Shown: positions 24,877 to 34,126 of the stretch, piece after piece
Layout of the letters: each line of letters starts with the position of its first letter
How positions within the stretch are numbered: position 1 is the first letter of the stretch
Source: CAXMMR01 sp963692975
GTDB taxonomy: Bacteria > Pseudomonadota > Alphaproteobacteria > Acetobacterales > Acetobacteraceae
NCBI GenBank assembly: GCA_963692975.2
Contig: CAXMMR010000027.1
Coordinates: 59,937-123,936 of the forward strand
DNA length: 64,000 nt
Reading direction: 5' to 3'
The notes under the pieces: generated by a model
The model's database searches: none
The model's input: only the letters and a program-made list of their open reading frames with translations
What the model was told of the DNA's origin: nothing
Position numbers and translations under genes: made by a program

Positions 24877-25445
24877 CACGCGGCTCCCTTCATGGCGTAT
24901 TGCAGGCGCTGCAGACGGGATTTGATCGAACTGTCGAATAGCCGCGCGCCGATGCGCACGACCAGGCCGCCGAGCAGCGACGGATCGACCTGCTCCTCGA
25001 TGTCGACCTTGCCGTAGCCGGCCTCGATCAGCCGCGCGCGGAGCTGCTCGCGCTGCACCGCCGAGAGCGGATGCGCCGTGACGACCTTCGCCACCACGAC
25101 GCCGCGCTTCTGCGCCGCCAGGCTCGCAAACGCCGCGACGATCTCGCGCAAGGCCGGCAGCCGGCGGTTATTGACAATGACGCCGACGAAGTCCTGCACC
25201 AGCTTGCCGAAGCCCTGGCTGGCCAGGATGTCGCTCAGTGCCGCACGCGCCTGGTTGATGTCCACCAGCGGGCTGCCCAGCAGCCGGCGAAGCGGCGCGC
25301 TCTCGTCGATCAGCCGCCCCAAAGCCGCGACCTGCTCCACCGTGCGGTCGAGGTCGCGATGGTCGTCGGCCAGTGAATACAGCGCTGCCGCGTAGCGATC
25401 CGTCAGGCCGCCGCCGGAAGAAATCGTCGAGCCGCCAGAGGCCAC
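24876..25445 (-). CDS. atpH: ATP synthase F1 delta subunit
   Basis: 189 residues, part of the peripheral stalk (OSCP homologue). The N-terminal bundle reads LTDRYAAALYSLADDHRDLD; the C-terminal part has the conserved DPSLLGGLVVRIGARLFDSSIKSRLQRL. GTG start at 25445. First gene of the atpHAGDC operon, so its promoter should lie upstream, in or near the family A-like repeat region 25446-25655. Confidence 0.94.
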   Translation of the reverse strand: MASGGSTISSGGGLTDRYAAALYSLADDHRDLDRTVEQVAALGRLIDESAPLRRLLGSPLVDINQARAALSDILASQGFGKLVQDFVGVIVNNRRLPALREIVAAFASLAAQKRGVVVAKVVTAHPLSAVQREQLRARLIEAGYGKVDIEEQVDPSLLGGLVVRIGARLFDSSIKSRLQRLQYAMKGAA

Positions 25446-25524
25446 TGGATCAGGGTTCCGTTGCAGGGTGGATCGGTTGTAACCGGCGCGCCGCGTCTAG
25501 CATTGGAGGGGGCCGGAGGCAACA

Positions 25525-25653
25525 CAAGGGCGAGGCTTTGCCTCGCGCTCCACCAGGGGGACGAGCCATCCCCCTGGACCCCGGCATCACCTAACTAGCG
25601 GGATCCAAGGGCCTCCCGGCCCTTGGTGGGTCAAGGGCAAAGCCCTTGCCTCG
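25525..25653. repeat. Family A repeat, divergent variant
   Basis: Stems CGAGGC/GCCTCG, CAGGGGGA-type, AAGGGCC/GGCCCTT and CAAGGGC/GCCCTTG. It ends three bases from the priA stop codon. Confidence 0.7.
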
Positions 25654-25655
25654 CC

Positions 25656-28040
25656 TCATAGAAACGAAACCGGGTCCACGTCCACGTCCACCCGCACCCC
25701 CCGCCTCGTTTCCACCGCCGCCAGCCAAGCCCGCAGCAGCGGCTGCACCGCAACGTCGCGCCGCGTCTTGAGCAGCAGCCGCCGCCGGTGCCGCCCGCGC
25801 AGGATGGCGAGCGGCGCCGGCGCCGGGCCGAGCACGCTCACCCCCTCGCCATACGGCGCCGCCCGGCCGAGGTCGCGCGCCGCCGCATCGGCCGAGGCGG
25901 CGTCGTCGGCGCTGACGATCAGCGCCGCGAGCCGGCCGTAGGGCGGCCAGTGCCCGGGCCGCCGCGCCTCGGACTCGCGCGCCATGAAGGTCGGCAGGTC
26001 GCCCGCGACCAGCGCCTGCATCACCGGATGCTCGGGCGAGAAGGTCTGCAGCAGCACCTGCCCCGGCGCCTCCGCCCGCCCCGCCCGCCCGGCGACCTGG
26101 TGCAGCAGCTGCACCGTGCGCTCGGCCGCCCGCAAGTCGCCGCCGGCAAGCCCCAGATCGGCATCGACCACGCCGACCAGGGTGAGGTGCGGGAAGTGCC
26201 AGCCCTTGGCGACGATCTGGGTGCCGATGATGAGGTCGACTTCGCGCCGCGCGATCGCCTGGCCGGCCAGTCCCGCGGCGTGCGGCCCCGGCATGGTGTC
26301 GGACGCCATCACCAGGGTGCGCGCGTCCGGGAACAGCGCGGCGGCCTCCTCGCTGATCCGCTCGACGCCGGGGCCGACCGGCACGAAGCTCGCCTCGGCC
26401 GAGCAGTGCGGGCAGACCGGCGGCACCGGCTCCTGATGGCCGCAATGATGGCAGGCGAGAACCCGCCGGGCGCGATGCTCGACCAGCCAGGCGGTGCAGT
26501 TCGGGCATTGCAGCCGGTGGCCGCAGGCGCGGCACAGGGTCAGCGGCGCGTAGCCGCGGCGATTGAGGAACAGCATCGCCTGCTCGCCGCGCGCCAGCGT
26601 CTCCTGCACCGCCTGCACCAGCACGGGGCTGAGAAACCGGCCGCGCTCCGGCGGATGGCCGCGCAGGTCGATCGCGGCGACGCTCGGCAGGCTCGCCCCG
26701 CCATGCCGGGCGGCGAGCGTCAGGCGCGTGTAGCGCCCCGCCTCGACATTGGCGATCGTCTCCAGGCTGGGCGTAGCGGAGACCAGCACGCACGCCGCCT
26801 CGGCCAGCCGCGCCCGCACCACCGCCATGTCGCGGGCATGGTAGTTGACCCCGTCCTCCTGCTTGAACGCCGTCTCGTGCTCCTCGTCGACGATGACGAG
26901 CCCGAGGTCGGGGAACGGCAGGAACAGCGCCGAGCGGGCGCCGACCAGCACCCGCGCCGAGCCGTCGGCAACGGCGCGCCAGGTGATCCGCCGCGTGCGC
27001 GAGGACAAGTCGGAGTGCCAGACCGCCGGCGCGGTGCCGAACCGCTCGACGAAGCGCTCGAGCCACTGGGTGGAGAGCGCGATCTCCGGCAGCAGCACCA
27101 GCGCCTGGCGCCCGGCCGCCAGGCACTCGGCGACCGCCTCCAGGTAGCACTCGGTCTTGCCCGAGCCGGTGACGCCGTCGAGCAGGCTGACCGAGAAGCG
27201 CTGCGCCGCGGTCGCCGAGCGCAGCGCCGCCGCCGCCGCCGCCTGCGCCGGCGAGAGCGTCGGTCCGGGATGCTCGGGATCCGGGTCGCTGAACGGCGCC
27301 GCGACCGGCAGCGCGGTCGCCAGCAGCAGCCCGGCATCGGCCATGGCGCGCACCACGGCGACCGACGTGCCGGCCGCCCGGGCGAGTTCGCCGGAGGATT
27401 GCGGCGCCTGGGCGGTCAGGGCCGCGATCACCCGCCGTCGCGGCTCGGTGAGACGCACGCCCCCTGCCTGCTCGCCCATGCCCGACGCGTCTGGCGACGC
27501 CAGGCTCCAGCCCGGCGCCGGCGCCGGCGGCCGCAGCGCGTTGACCCGCAGCGCCATCGCCAGCACCTCGCCCGGCATCGCCAGCGTGTAGCCGGCAACC
27601 CAATCGACGAAGCGCCGCAGCGACGCCGGCAGCGGTTCGGCGGCGATCAGCGCCGTGATCGGCCGCAGCCGGTTGTCGCCCACCTCACGCAGGCCAAACG
27701 GCGCCTCGCTGCCCGGGTCCGGCCGCGACTCCGGCGGCGTTTGGGGCCGCGCCTCGGCCGCGTCGCGCCCCGCCTCGCCCCCTCCTTGGCGAGGATCCCA
27801 CACGACGCCGACCTCCTCGCGACGGTTGAGCGGCACCAGCACGAGGTCGCCGGGCGAAACCTTCATGCCCTCCGGCACCGCGTAGTCGAGCGGCCCGGCG
27901 AACGGGTAGGGCAGCAGCACGGCGATCCGGCGCCGGCCCGGCGCAGGGCCAAGCTCCTCGCGCGGGACCGTTTCAAGCAGGTCGGGCGCGTGTATCCTGC
28001 GTGCGTGGTCCCGGCGTGCGGGCGGACCCATGGTGTGCAT
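25656..28040 (-). CDS. priA: Primosomal protein N' (replication restart helicase PriA)
   Basis: 794 residues, a superfamily 2 3'-5' helicase that reloads the replisome at stalled forks. Walker A GVTGSGKTECYLEAV (about 288-302), DEEH box IVDEEHETAFKQ, and the zinc-binding Cys pairs CRACGHRLQCPNC and CHHCGHQEPVPPVCPHC are all visible, as are helicase motifs V/VI (QVAGRAGR). The start is uncertain: ATG at 28040 or 28031. The N-terminal 3'-binding domain begins near IAVLLPYPFAGPLDYAVPEG, about 40 residues in. It is transcribed divergently from the DUF484-xerC pair. Confidence 0.95.
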   Translation of the reverse strand: MHTMGPPARRDHARRIHAPDLLETVPREELGPAPGRRRIAVLLPYPFAGPLDYAVPEGMKVSPGDLVLVPLNRREEVGVVWDPRQGGGEAGRDAAEARPQTPPESRPDPGSEAPFGLREVGDNRLRPITALIAAEPLPASLRRFVDWVAGYTLAMPGEVLAMALRVNALRPPAPAPGWSLASPDASGMGEQAGGVRLTEPRRRVIAALTAQAPQSSGELARAAGTSVAVVRAMADAGLLLATALPVAAPFSDPDPEHPGPTLSPAQAAAAAALRSATAAQRFSVSLLDGVTGSGKTECYLEAVAECLAAGRQALVLLPEIALSTQWLERFVERFGTAPAVWHSDLSSRTRRITWRAVADGSARVLVGARSALFLPFPDLGLVIVDEEHETAFKQEDGVNYHARDMAVVRARLAEAACVLVSATPSLETIANVEAGRYTRLTLAARHGGASLPSVAAIDLRGHPPERGRFLSPVLVQAVQETLARGEQAMLFLNRRGYAPLTLCRACGHRLQCPNCTAWLVEHRARRVLACHHCGHQEPVPPVCPHCSAEASFVPVGPGVERISEEAAALFPDARTLVMASDTMPGPHAAGLAGQAIARREVDLIIGTQIVAKGWHFPHLTLVGVVDADLGLAGGDLRAAERTVQLLHQVAGRAGRAEAPGQVLLQTFSPEHPVMQALVAGDLPTFMARESEARRPGHWPPYGRLAALIVSADDAASADAAARDLGRAAPYGEGVSVLGPAPAPLAILRGRHRRRLLLKTRRDVAVQPLLRAWLAAVETRRGVRVDVDVDPVSFL

Positions 28041-28124
28041 GTCGATGAGGATCAGGGGTTCGCAGCTGTTGGGCTCGGAACATCAGGCCGTGGCGCCGCC
28101 TCAGCAACCCCATGCGGCCACGTC

Positions 28125-28913
28125 ATGACCGACGAGCCGGCCGCCGACCTGCCCGCCGACGGGCCAGCCGGCCCGATCACCGATGCGGCGCTCGACACCC
28201 TGCTGCGCGCCCGGCCAGGCTTCCTCGCCGGCCGGCCGGAGCTCTACGCCGTGCTGCAGCCGCCGCGCCGGGTGCATGGCGAGCGCCTGGCCGACCACAT
28301 GGCGGCGATGCTCACCGCCGCCCGCGAGGCCGTCCGGCTCGCCGAGCAGCGCACCGAGGCGGTGCTGGCCGCCGGCCGCGCCGCAACGTCGCTCGCCGAG
28401 CGCGTCCAAGGCGCGGTGCTGGCGCTGCTCGCCGCCGCCGACCCGCTCGACTGCGTGGCGGCCGAGCTGCCTGCCCTGCTCGGCGTCGACGCGGCCTCGC
28501 TCTGCATCGAGCCCCGCCGCCGCGGTCCCGCCGGCGACCTCGCCGGCCAGCGTGCTACCGTCGGCGGCCTTGCCGGCCAGCGCGCCGACATCCGCACCCT
28601 GCCGCCCGGCGCCGTCGCCGCCCTGCTCGGCGGCCGCGACGTGGTGCTGCGCGACCAGCCCGCCGATGCCGGGCTGCTGCACGCCGAAGCGGCGATGCTG
28701 GCGACGCGCGACGCGCTGATCCGGGTGCCCTGCCCCCCCGGCGCGCTGCTCGCCGGCGCCCCCGGCGCGCTGCTGGCCGACGCCCCAGGCGTCCTGCTTG
28801 CATTGGTCAGCCGCGACGAGCGGGCGCTCGCGCCGAGCCAGGGCGTCGGCAGCCTCGCCTTTCTCGGCCGCGTACTGGCGCTGCTGCTGACCCGCCCGGC
28901 AACGCCGGCTTGA
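28125..28913 (+). CDS. DUF484 (GAF-like) protein upstream of xerC
   Basis: 262 residues. ALDTLLRARPGFLAGRPELYAVLQPPRR followed by GERLADHMAAMLTAAREAVR is the DUF484 N-terminal pattern; the middle is GAF-like. The function is unknown, but DUF484 genes commonly precede xerC, as here. The stop overlaps the region of the xerC start. A longer frame upstream runs antisense to priA and is not part of the gene. Low-complexity stretches (GALLAGAPGALLADAPGVLLAL) near the C terminus include a short internal repeat. Confidence 0.8.
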   Translation: MTDEPAADLPADGPAGPITDAALDTLLRARPGFLAGRPELYAVLQPPRRVHGERLADHMAAMLTAAREAVRLAEQRTEAVLAAGRAATSLAERVQGAVLALLAAADPLDCVAAELPALLGVDAASLCIEPRRRGPAGDLAGQRATVGGLAGQRADIRTLPPGAVAALLGGRDVVLRDQPADAGLLHAEAAMLATRDALIRVPCPPGALLAGAPGALLADAPGVLLALVSRDERALAPSQGVGSLAFLGRVLALLLTRPATPA

Positions 28914-28921
28914 CGCAGGTG

Positions 28922-29830
<909 letters not shown>

Positions 29831-29951
29831 GGAAGGCCAGGGGCTTTGCCCCTGGACCCCATTAAAGGCGAACGCCTTTAAAATCCTTTCTTTATGAGAT
29901 GGGGGTCTGGGGCCTCAGGCCCCAGCGGGTCCAGGGCAGAGCCCTGGCCTT
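29831..29951. repeat. Family A repeat, compact full copy
   Basis: The clearest copy. Four hairpins in a row: CCAGGGGC-TTT-GCCCCTGG (29837-29855), AAAGGCG-AA-CGCCTTT (29864-29879), CTGGGGCC-TCA-GGCCCCAG (29907-29925) and CCAGGGC-AGA-GCCCTGG (29931-29947). It starts at the base after the xerC stop. Confidence 0.9.
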
Positions 29952-29968
29952 ACCTTGAGGAGCCAGAC

Positions 29969-30919
29969 TTGCGCCGCGACCTCTACCCGCCGATCGAACC
30001 CTTCCGCACCGGCCTGCTCGACGTCGGCGACGGCCACCAGCTCTACTGGGAGCTCTGCGGCAACCCGGACGGCATCCCGGCGGTCGTCCTGCATGGCGGC
30101 CCCGGCGCCGGCTGCACCCCGGCGCAGCGCCGGCTGTTCGATCCGTCGCGCGCCTGCGTGCTGCTCTTCGATCAGCGCGGCTGCGGCCGCTCCCTCCCGC
30201 ACGCCAGCCTCGAGGCCAACACCACCTGGCACCTGGTCGCCGACATCGAACGGCTGCGCACCATGCTCGGCGTCGCGCGCTGGCTGGTGCTGGGCGGCTC
30301 CTGGGGCAGCGCGCTCGCCCTCGCCTATGCCGAAACCCATCCGGAGCGGGTCAGCGCGCTGATCACCCGCGGCATCTTCACCCTGCGCCGCGCCGAGCTG
30401 CTCTGGTACTATCAGGAGGGCGCCTCCTGGCTGTTTCCGGACAAGTGGGAGCGCTACCTCGCGGTGATCCCGCCAGGCGAGCGCCACGACATGATGGGCG
30501 CCTATCGCCGCCGGCTGACCGGGCCCGACCCGGCGGCGACGCTGGCCGCGGCCAAGGCCTGGAGCCTGTGGGAGGGCGAGACCCTGACCCTGCTGCCGAA
30601 CGCCGCGATCGCCAGCCAGCATGACGAGGACAGATATGCCCTCGCCTTCGCCCGCATAGAGAATCACTACTTCGTCCATGCCGGCTGGCTTGAAGAAGGT
30701 CAGTTGCTGCGCGACGCCACCCGCCTCGCCGGCATACCGGGCGTCATCATCCAGGGTCGCTACGACGTCGCCACCCCGGCCGCCACCGCCTGGGCGCTGC
30801 ACCAAGCCTGGACACGCGCCAGCTTCATCCTGGTCGAGGACGCCGGTCACGCCGCCAGCGAGCCCGGCATCCAGCACGCGCTGTTGGACGCAAGCGACCA
30901 ACTGCTCGACACAGCTTGA
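29969..30919 (+). CDS. pip: Proline iminopeptidase
   Basis: 316 residues, alpha/beta hydrolase S33 family, releasing N-terminal proline from peptides. HGGPGAG (42-48), FDQRGCGRS, nucleophile Ser111 in GGSWGS, then GRYDVATP (Asp) and DAGHAASE (His). The TTG at 29969 has GAGGAG six bases upstream and gives the normal family length. Extension to earlier starts would translate the family A repeat. Confidence 0.93.
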   Translation: MRRDLYPPIEPFRTGLLDVGDGHQLYWELCGNPDGIPAVVLHGGPGAGCTPAQRRLFDPSRACVLLFDQRGCGRSLPHASLEANTTWHLVADIERLRTMLGVARWLVLGGSWGSALALAYAETHPERVSALITRGIFTLRRAELLWYYQEGASWLFPDKWERYLAVIPPGERHDMMGAYRRRLTGPDPAATLAAAKAWSLWEGETLTLLPNAAIASQHDEDRYALAFARIENHYFVHAGWLEEGQLLRDATRLAGIPGVIIQGRYDVATPAATAWALHQAWTRASFILVEDAGHAASEPGIQHALLDASDQLLDTA

Positions 30920-30963
30920 AAATCACCGCCGCCTGGCCCAGCTTGCGGCTTCAACCAACTGAA

Positions 30964-30972
30964 AGGAGGTGA
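30964..30972 (+). promoter_or_regulatory. Exceptionally strong Shine-Dalgarno sequence
   Basis: GAAAGGAGGTGATCC (30961-30975) is a full-length complement of the conserved 3' end of 16S rRNA. It lies seven bases before the GTG at 30977. Confidence 0.6.
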
Positions 30973-30976
30973 TCCA

Positions 30977-31048
30977 GTGTCTCATTGTTCACTGCATGCG
31001 CACTGCGCCGTGACCTGGACTGCCGACGCGAGGCTCGCGACGGCCTGA
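30977..31048 (+). CDS. Candidate 23-residue peptide or small-RNA leader
   Basis: From GTG 30977 a 23-codon frame (MSHCSLHAHCAVTWTADARL, then ATA) ends at TGA 31046-31048. It is supported only by the extreme Shine-Dalgarno and by an intrinsic terminator 45 bases downstream. An adjacent frame stays open past the stop (LTLLVWRRNCAHGQW), so a single-base frameshift would produce a longer protein. It could therefore be a short leader peptide, a broken small gene or a non-coding RNA. Confidence 0.35.
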   Translation: MSHCSLHAHCAVTWTADARLATA

Positions 31049-31091
31049 CGCTCCTCGTCTGGCGGCGCAACTGCGCTCACGGACAATGGAA

Positions 31092-31126
31092 GGCCCCGGG
31101 AGGACGCTCCCGGGGCCTTTTTGTTT
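31092..31126 (+). terminator. Rho-independent terminator
   Basis: Perfect 11-bp stem GGCCCCGGGAG/CTCCCGGGGCC with loop GACG, followed by TTTTTGTTT. Textbook form; ends the short transcript with the strong Shine-Dalgarno. Confidence 0.9.
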
Positions 31127-31131
31127 GGAGA

Positions 31132-31190
31132 AAGGCCAGAGACGCCGCCTCTAGCCTCCGCCGGGGCCTGAAGCCCCGGGACCCCCGCCT
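31132..31190. repeat. Family A half-element
   Basis: AAGGCCAGAG with a partly degenerate first stem, then CGGGGCCT/AGCCCCGG. It sits between the terminator and the stop codon of the stress-protein gene. Confidence 0.7.
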
Positions 31191-31193
31191 CGC

Positions 31194-31817
31194 TTAAATG
31201 CCGCCGCCCCGTGTGGTCGTCGTGTTCGGGATCGCCGTCTCGCCAAGCGCCGGATCAGCCGGCTGCACCGTCGTGTCATCGAAACGGCTCCAGCCCGTCG
31301 CCTGGTAGTCGCTTCGGCGCGCCGCCGTGTCGATCGAGTTCACATGCAGCGTCTGGTCGATCATAGCGGCGTTCGACTCGTCGGCCCGCACCGTCACCAG
31401 CGTGCCGCCGCGGCGGACGCTCTCGGCGTAGACATGCGCGTCGTCCTCGCTGACGCCGGCACCGGTCAACGAGCCGACGAGGCCGCCGGCACCGCCACCG
31501 ACAGCAGCACCCACACCGGCGCCGGTCAACGTCGCGATCAGCCAGCCGGCCGCAACGACCGGGCCGACGCCCGGGATCGCCAGCGAGCCGAGCCCGGCGA
31601 GCAACCCGGCGCCACCGCCGAGCACGGTGCCGATGGTCGCCCCGGTGCCCGCGGCCGGCGCCGCCTCACCCGTGGTGTCAGCCGCCGTGCCGGTCGCCGG
31701 ATGGCCGCCGATCAGGCTGATGTCGTCATGCGGAACGCCGGCCGCCTCAAGCCGCGTCACGGCCGCGGCGGCATCGGCATGGTTATCATAAAGACGTGTG
31801 ATGGTACGCGTTGCCAT
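31194..31817 (-). CDS. General stress protein 17M-like/glycine-zipper protein
   Basis: 207 residues. The N terminus RTITRLYDNHADAAAAVTRLEAAGVPHDDISLIG is the YflT/GSP17M-type domain. The middle (about 58-118) is Gly/Ala-rich with glycine-zipper spacing (GVGAAVGGGAGGLVGSLTGAGV) and may associate with membranes. EDDAHVYAESVRRGGTLVTVRAD resembles the second half of the same fold. GGAG is eight bases before the ATG. Probably stress-related by family; exact role unknown. Confidence 0.75.
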   Translation of the reverse strand: MATRTITRLYDNHADAAAAVTRLEAAGVPHDDISLIGGHPATGTAADTTGEAAPAAGTGATIGTVLGGGAGLLAGLGSLAIPGVGPVVAAGWLIATLTGAGVGAAVGGGAGGLVGSLTGAGVSEDDAHVYAESVRRGGTLVTVRADESNAAMIDQTLHVNSIDTAARRSDYQATGWSRFDDTTVQPADPALGETAIPNTTTTRGGGI

Positions 31818-31880
31818 AGGAATGAACTCCGGTTGGGTGGCCGCCTGAACAGCGGGCCGAGTGCGGCGGAGGCGAGCGGC

Positions 31881-32360
31881 TCAGCGCGTGCCGACATTGC
31901 CCTTGAAGTCGAGCCAGGCGGTGACGGGCGAGCCGTCCTTCATCGCACTGGCGTTCCACACGCCATGGGTATCCTTCTTCAGCCCGGACACGTTGCTGAA
32001 CCCGTGCCGCATCAGGCGCCGGCGGGCCTCCTTCATGGTGAAGCTGTTGGCGCCGCTGGCCGGCTTGGTCGCCGCCGTGCTGTCGGTGTGCACAGCCGGA
32101 TTACCGGTGGCGGTCGAGCTCTGGCCCATCGGCGTGCTCGGCGTGACGACCGGCGCGCCGGCCGGCATGCCGGCGGTGGAGCTCGGCGGCACCACGGCGC
32201 TGCCCGGAGCGGTCGCGGCGCCGGTGGCGACACCGGGCGCCGCCGGTGTTGCGCCTGTCGCCGTGCCGTCGCCGCCAGCCGACTGCGCGATCGCGAGCGG
32301 CGCGAAGGCGAGGGTGGCGAGCAGCGCCGTGGCTGCGAGACGTGTGGGCGTAGTCCTCAT
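31881..32360 (-). CDS. Secreted protein with PepSY/YpeB-like C-terminal domain
   Basis: 159 residues. Signal peptide 1-25 (ending LAIAQSA), a linker of about 75 residues rich in Ala, Thr, Pro and Gly, then FTMKEARRRLMRHGFSNVSGL...VWNASAMKDGSPVTAWLDFKGNV, a PepSY-like unit often found in small alphaproteobacterial periplasmic proteins. The start at 32360 is chosen for the signal peptide; an in-frame extension overlaps the neighbouring gene. Function unknown. Confidence 0.7.
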   Translation of the reverse strand: MRTTPTRLAATALLATLAFAPLAIAQSAGGDGTATGATPAAPGVATGAATAPGSAVVPPSSTAGMPAGAPVVTPSTPMGQSSTATGNPAVHTDSTAATKPASGANSFTMKEARRRLMRHGFSNVSGLKKDTHGVWNASAMKDGSPVTAWLDFKGNVGTR

Positions 32361-32391
32361 AGGAGCGATCCTTGGTTGCCGGCCGCGTGGC

Positions 32392-34077
32392 TCATGCGGC
32401 TCTAGACGCTGCGAACGCCCCAACGCCATCGGGGTTCGGGGCGCCAAGCCAGGCAGGCGTCTTTCGCGAGGTAACGATCGCGAATGGGATCGACAGGATC
32501 AGCCCTGCCAGCGCCGGCAGCGCCAGCAGCAGCGCCGTCCAGCTGCCGGCCGCGAACAGCCCGGCGATCACCAGCCCGGCCAGGCTGTGCGGCCAGAACT
32601 GGCGCGCCGCCGCGCCCGCCTCAAGCCGCCCGCCGCCGCGCTCCGAGCGGCCCCAGCCCGCTCCGCGGCGACGGATGCCGGCCAACAGCCACAGCACCGC
32701 CGCGGCCTTGCCGAGCGCGAGCAGCGTGTCGAGCAGCGCCGTGAAGGCGAGCTCCGCCGCCGCTGCCCGCAGCACCGCCCGCCGGCCGCCCAGCGCACCG
32801 CCCACCGCAGGCCGCAGCAGCGCCTCCAGCGTGCCCAGCAGCTTGGGCGCGTGCAGTTGCGCCGCCCCGCAGCACAGCAGCGCCAGCAGCGGCCCGAGCC
32901 GCACCGCCGCCGCACCACCGCTCGCGCACAGCAGCGCCGAAAGCGGCAGCATCGCGAACCAGAACGGCGTCAGCGCATAATGCAGGATCGCCTGCAGCAT
33001 CTGCAGCCGGCCGACCCGCCCCAGGCTGCGGTCGCGCAGCAGGAAGCGGTATTGCAGGTTACCCGCCGCCCAGCGCACGTCGCGCCGGATGAACTCGGGC
33101 AGGCTCGGCGGCTGCTCCTCGTGCGAGCCCGTGTCGTCCGGCAGCACCCGCACCGCCCAGCCCGCCGCCTGCAGCCGCGCCGCCTCGATATGGTCGTGCG
33201 AGAGGATGCTCTGGCCGTCCGGCAGCAAGCCAAGCCGGCAGCAGGCGCGAAACGGCGCGATCCGCACGATCGCGTTGTGCCCCCAATACGGCCCCTGATC
33301 GGCCTGCCACCACGCCTGCCCGGTCGCCCAGACGCGCAATCCCTGGCGATGGCCGACCTGCAGCAGCCGGGCGAACAGGTCGCCGGCGGGATGGCCGGCA
33401 AACGTCGCCTGCACGATCGCCAGGCGCGGCTCGGCCTGCATGATCCCGACCAGCCGCAGCACCGCCGCAGGGCTCATGTCGGAATCGGCGTCCAGGCACA
33501 GCATGAGTTCGAATCGGCCCGCCCCCGCCTCCGCCTGGGCGTCCAGGAAGCTCATGACGTTGCCGGCCTTGAAGCCGATATTCTCCTCGCGTCGCCGATA
33601 ATACACCCGCGCCGCGCCAAACCGCACCGCCAGCACCGCCGCCGCCCGCCGCTCCTCGGCCGCCAGCTCCGGCTCGGTCGTATCGGAGAGCAGGCAGGCG
33701 ACGAACCCCTCCGCCTGCCCCGCCGCCGCCAGCCCGGCCAGCAGCCCGGCCAGCCGCGCCGCCACCGGCGCCACCGCCTCGTCGCGCAGGCAGACGGCAA
33801 TCGCCGTCCGCGGCAGCGGCGCTTGACCCATCCCCATACGGCGCAGCGCCGGCAGCACCGCCGCCACCGGGTCCGCCGCGCCAAGCCGGATCGCCGCCCC
33901 CACCAGCCCGGTCGCCGCGGACAAGCCGAGCCACGGCGCGTTGAGCACGATGCACGCCGCCAGCGCGATCTTCAGCGCACCAGGCCTCCCGGGCGCCAGC
34001 GTCAGCCACGCAAGCCCGAGCAGCACCGCCACATTGCCGCCGATCAGCCCGAGCAGCGCCGCCCGCCGCCAGCCCAC
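32392..34077 (-). CDS. opgH: Glucans biosynthesis glucosyltransferase (OpgH/MdoH family)
   Basis: About 561 residues from GTG 34077, a membrane GT2 enzyme polymerising the beta-1,2-glucan backbone of osmoregulated periplasmic glucans from UDP-glucose. Motifs: LLSDTTEPELAAEE, RRREENIGFKAGN, CLDADSDM (DxD region), GPYWGHNAIVR, LSHDHIEAA and EEQPPSLPEFIRRDVRWAAGN, a QxxRW-type end. Membrane segments flank the catalytic domain. It is shorter than the E. coli enzyme (about 850 residues), as expected for alphaproteobacterial forms. The start is uncertain; upstream frame overlaps the YcaO gene. No opgG is adjacent. Confidence 0.88.
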   Translation of the reverse strand: MGWRRAALLGLIGGNVAVLLGLAWLTLAPGRPGALKIALAACIVLNAPWLGLSAATGLVGAAIRLGAADPVAAVLPALRRMGMGQAPLPRTAIAVCLRDEAVAPVAARLAGLLAGLAAAGQAEGFVACLLSDTTEPELAAEERRAAAVLAVRFGAARVYYRRREENIGFKAGNVMSFLDAQAEAGAGRFELMLCLDADSDMSPAAVLRLVGIMQAEPRLAIVQATFAGHPAGDLFARLLQVGHRQGLRVWATGQAWWQADQGPYWGHNAIVRIAPFRACCRLGLLPDGQSILSHDHIEAARLQAAGWAVRVLPDDTGSHEEQPPSLPEFIRRDVRWAAGNLQYRFLLRDRSLGRVGRLQMLQAILHYALTPFWFAMLPLSALLCASGGAAAVRLGPLLALLCCGAAQLHAPKLLGTLEALLRPAVGGALGGRRAVLRAAAAELAFTALLDTLLALGKAAAVLWLLAGIRRRGAGWGRSERGGGRLEAGAAARQFWPHSLAGLVIAGLFAAGSWTALLLALPALAGLILSIPFAIVTSRKTPAWLGAPNPDGVGAFAASRAA

Positions 34078-34126
34078 CCGCTCGGCCGGCCAGGCGCGCG
34101 ACGTCTCCAGCCCTGCGGCGACCGCA

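Noticed and set aside
25788..28124. In-frame upstream extension of the DUF484 gene
   Set aside because: Runs antisense to priA across its helicase motifs; the DUF484 domain begins after 28125.
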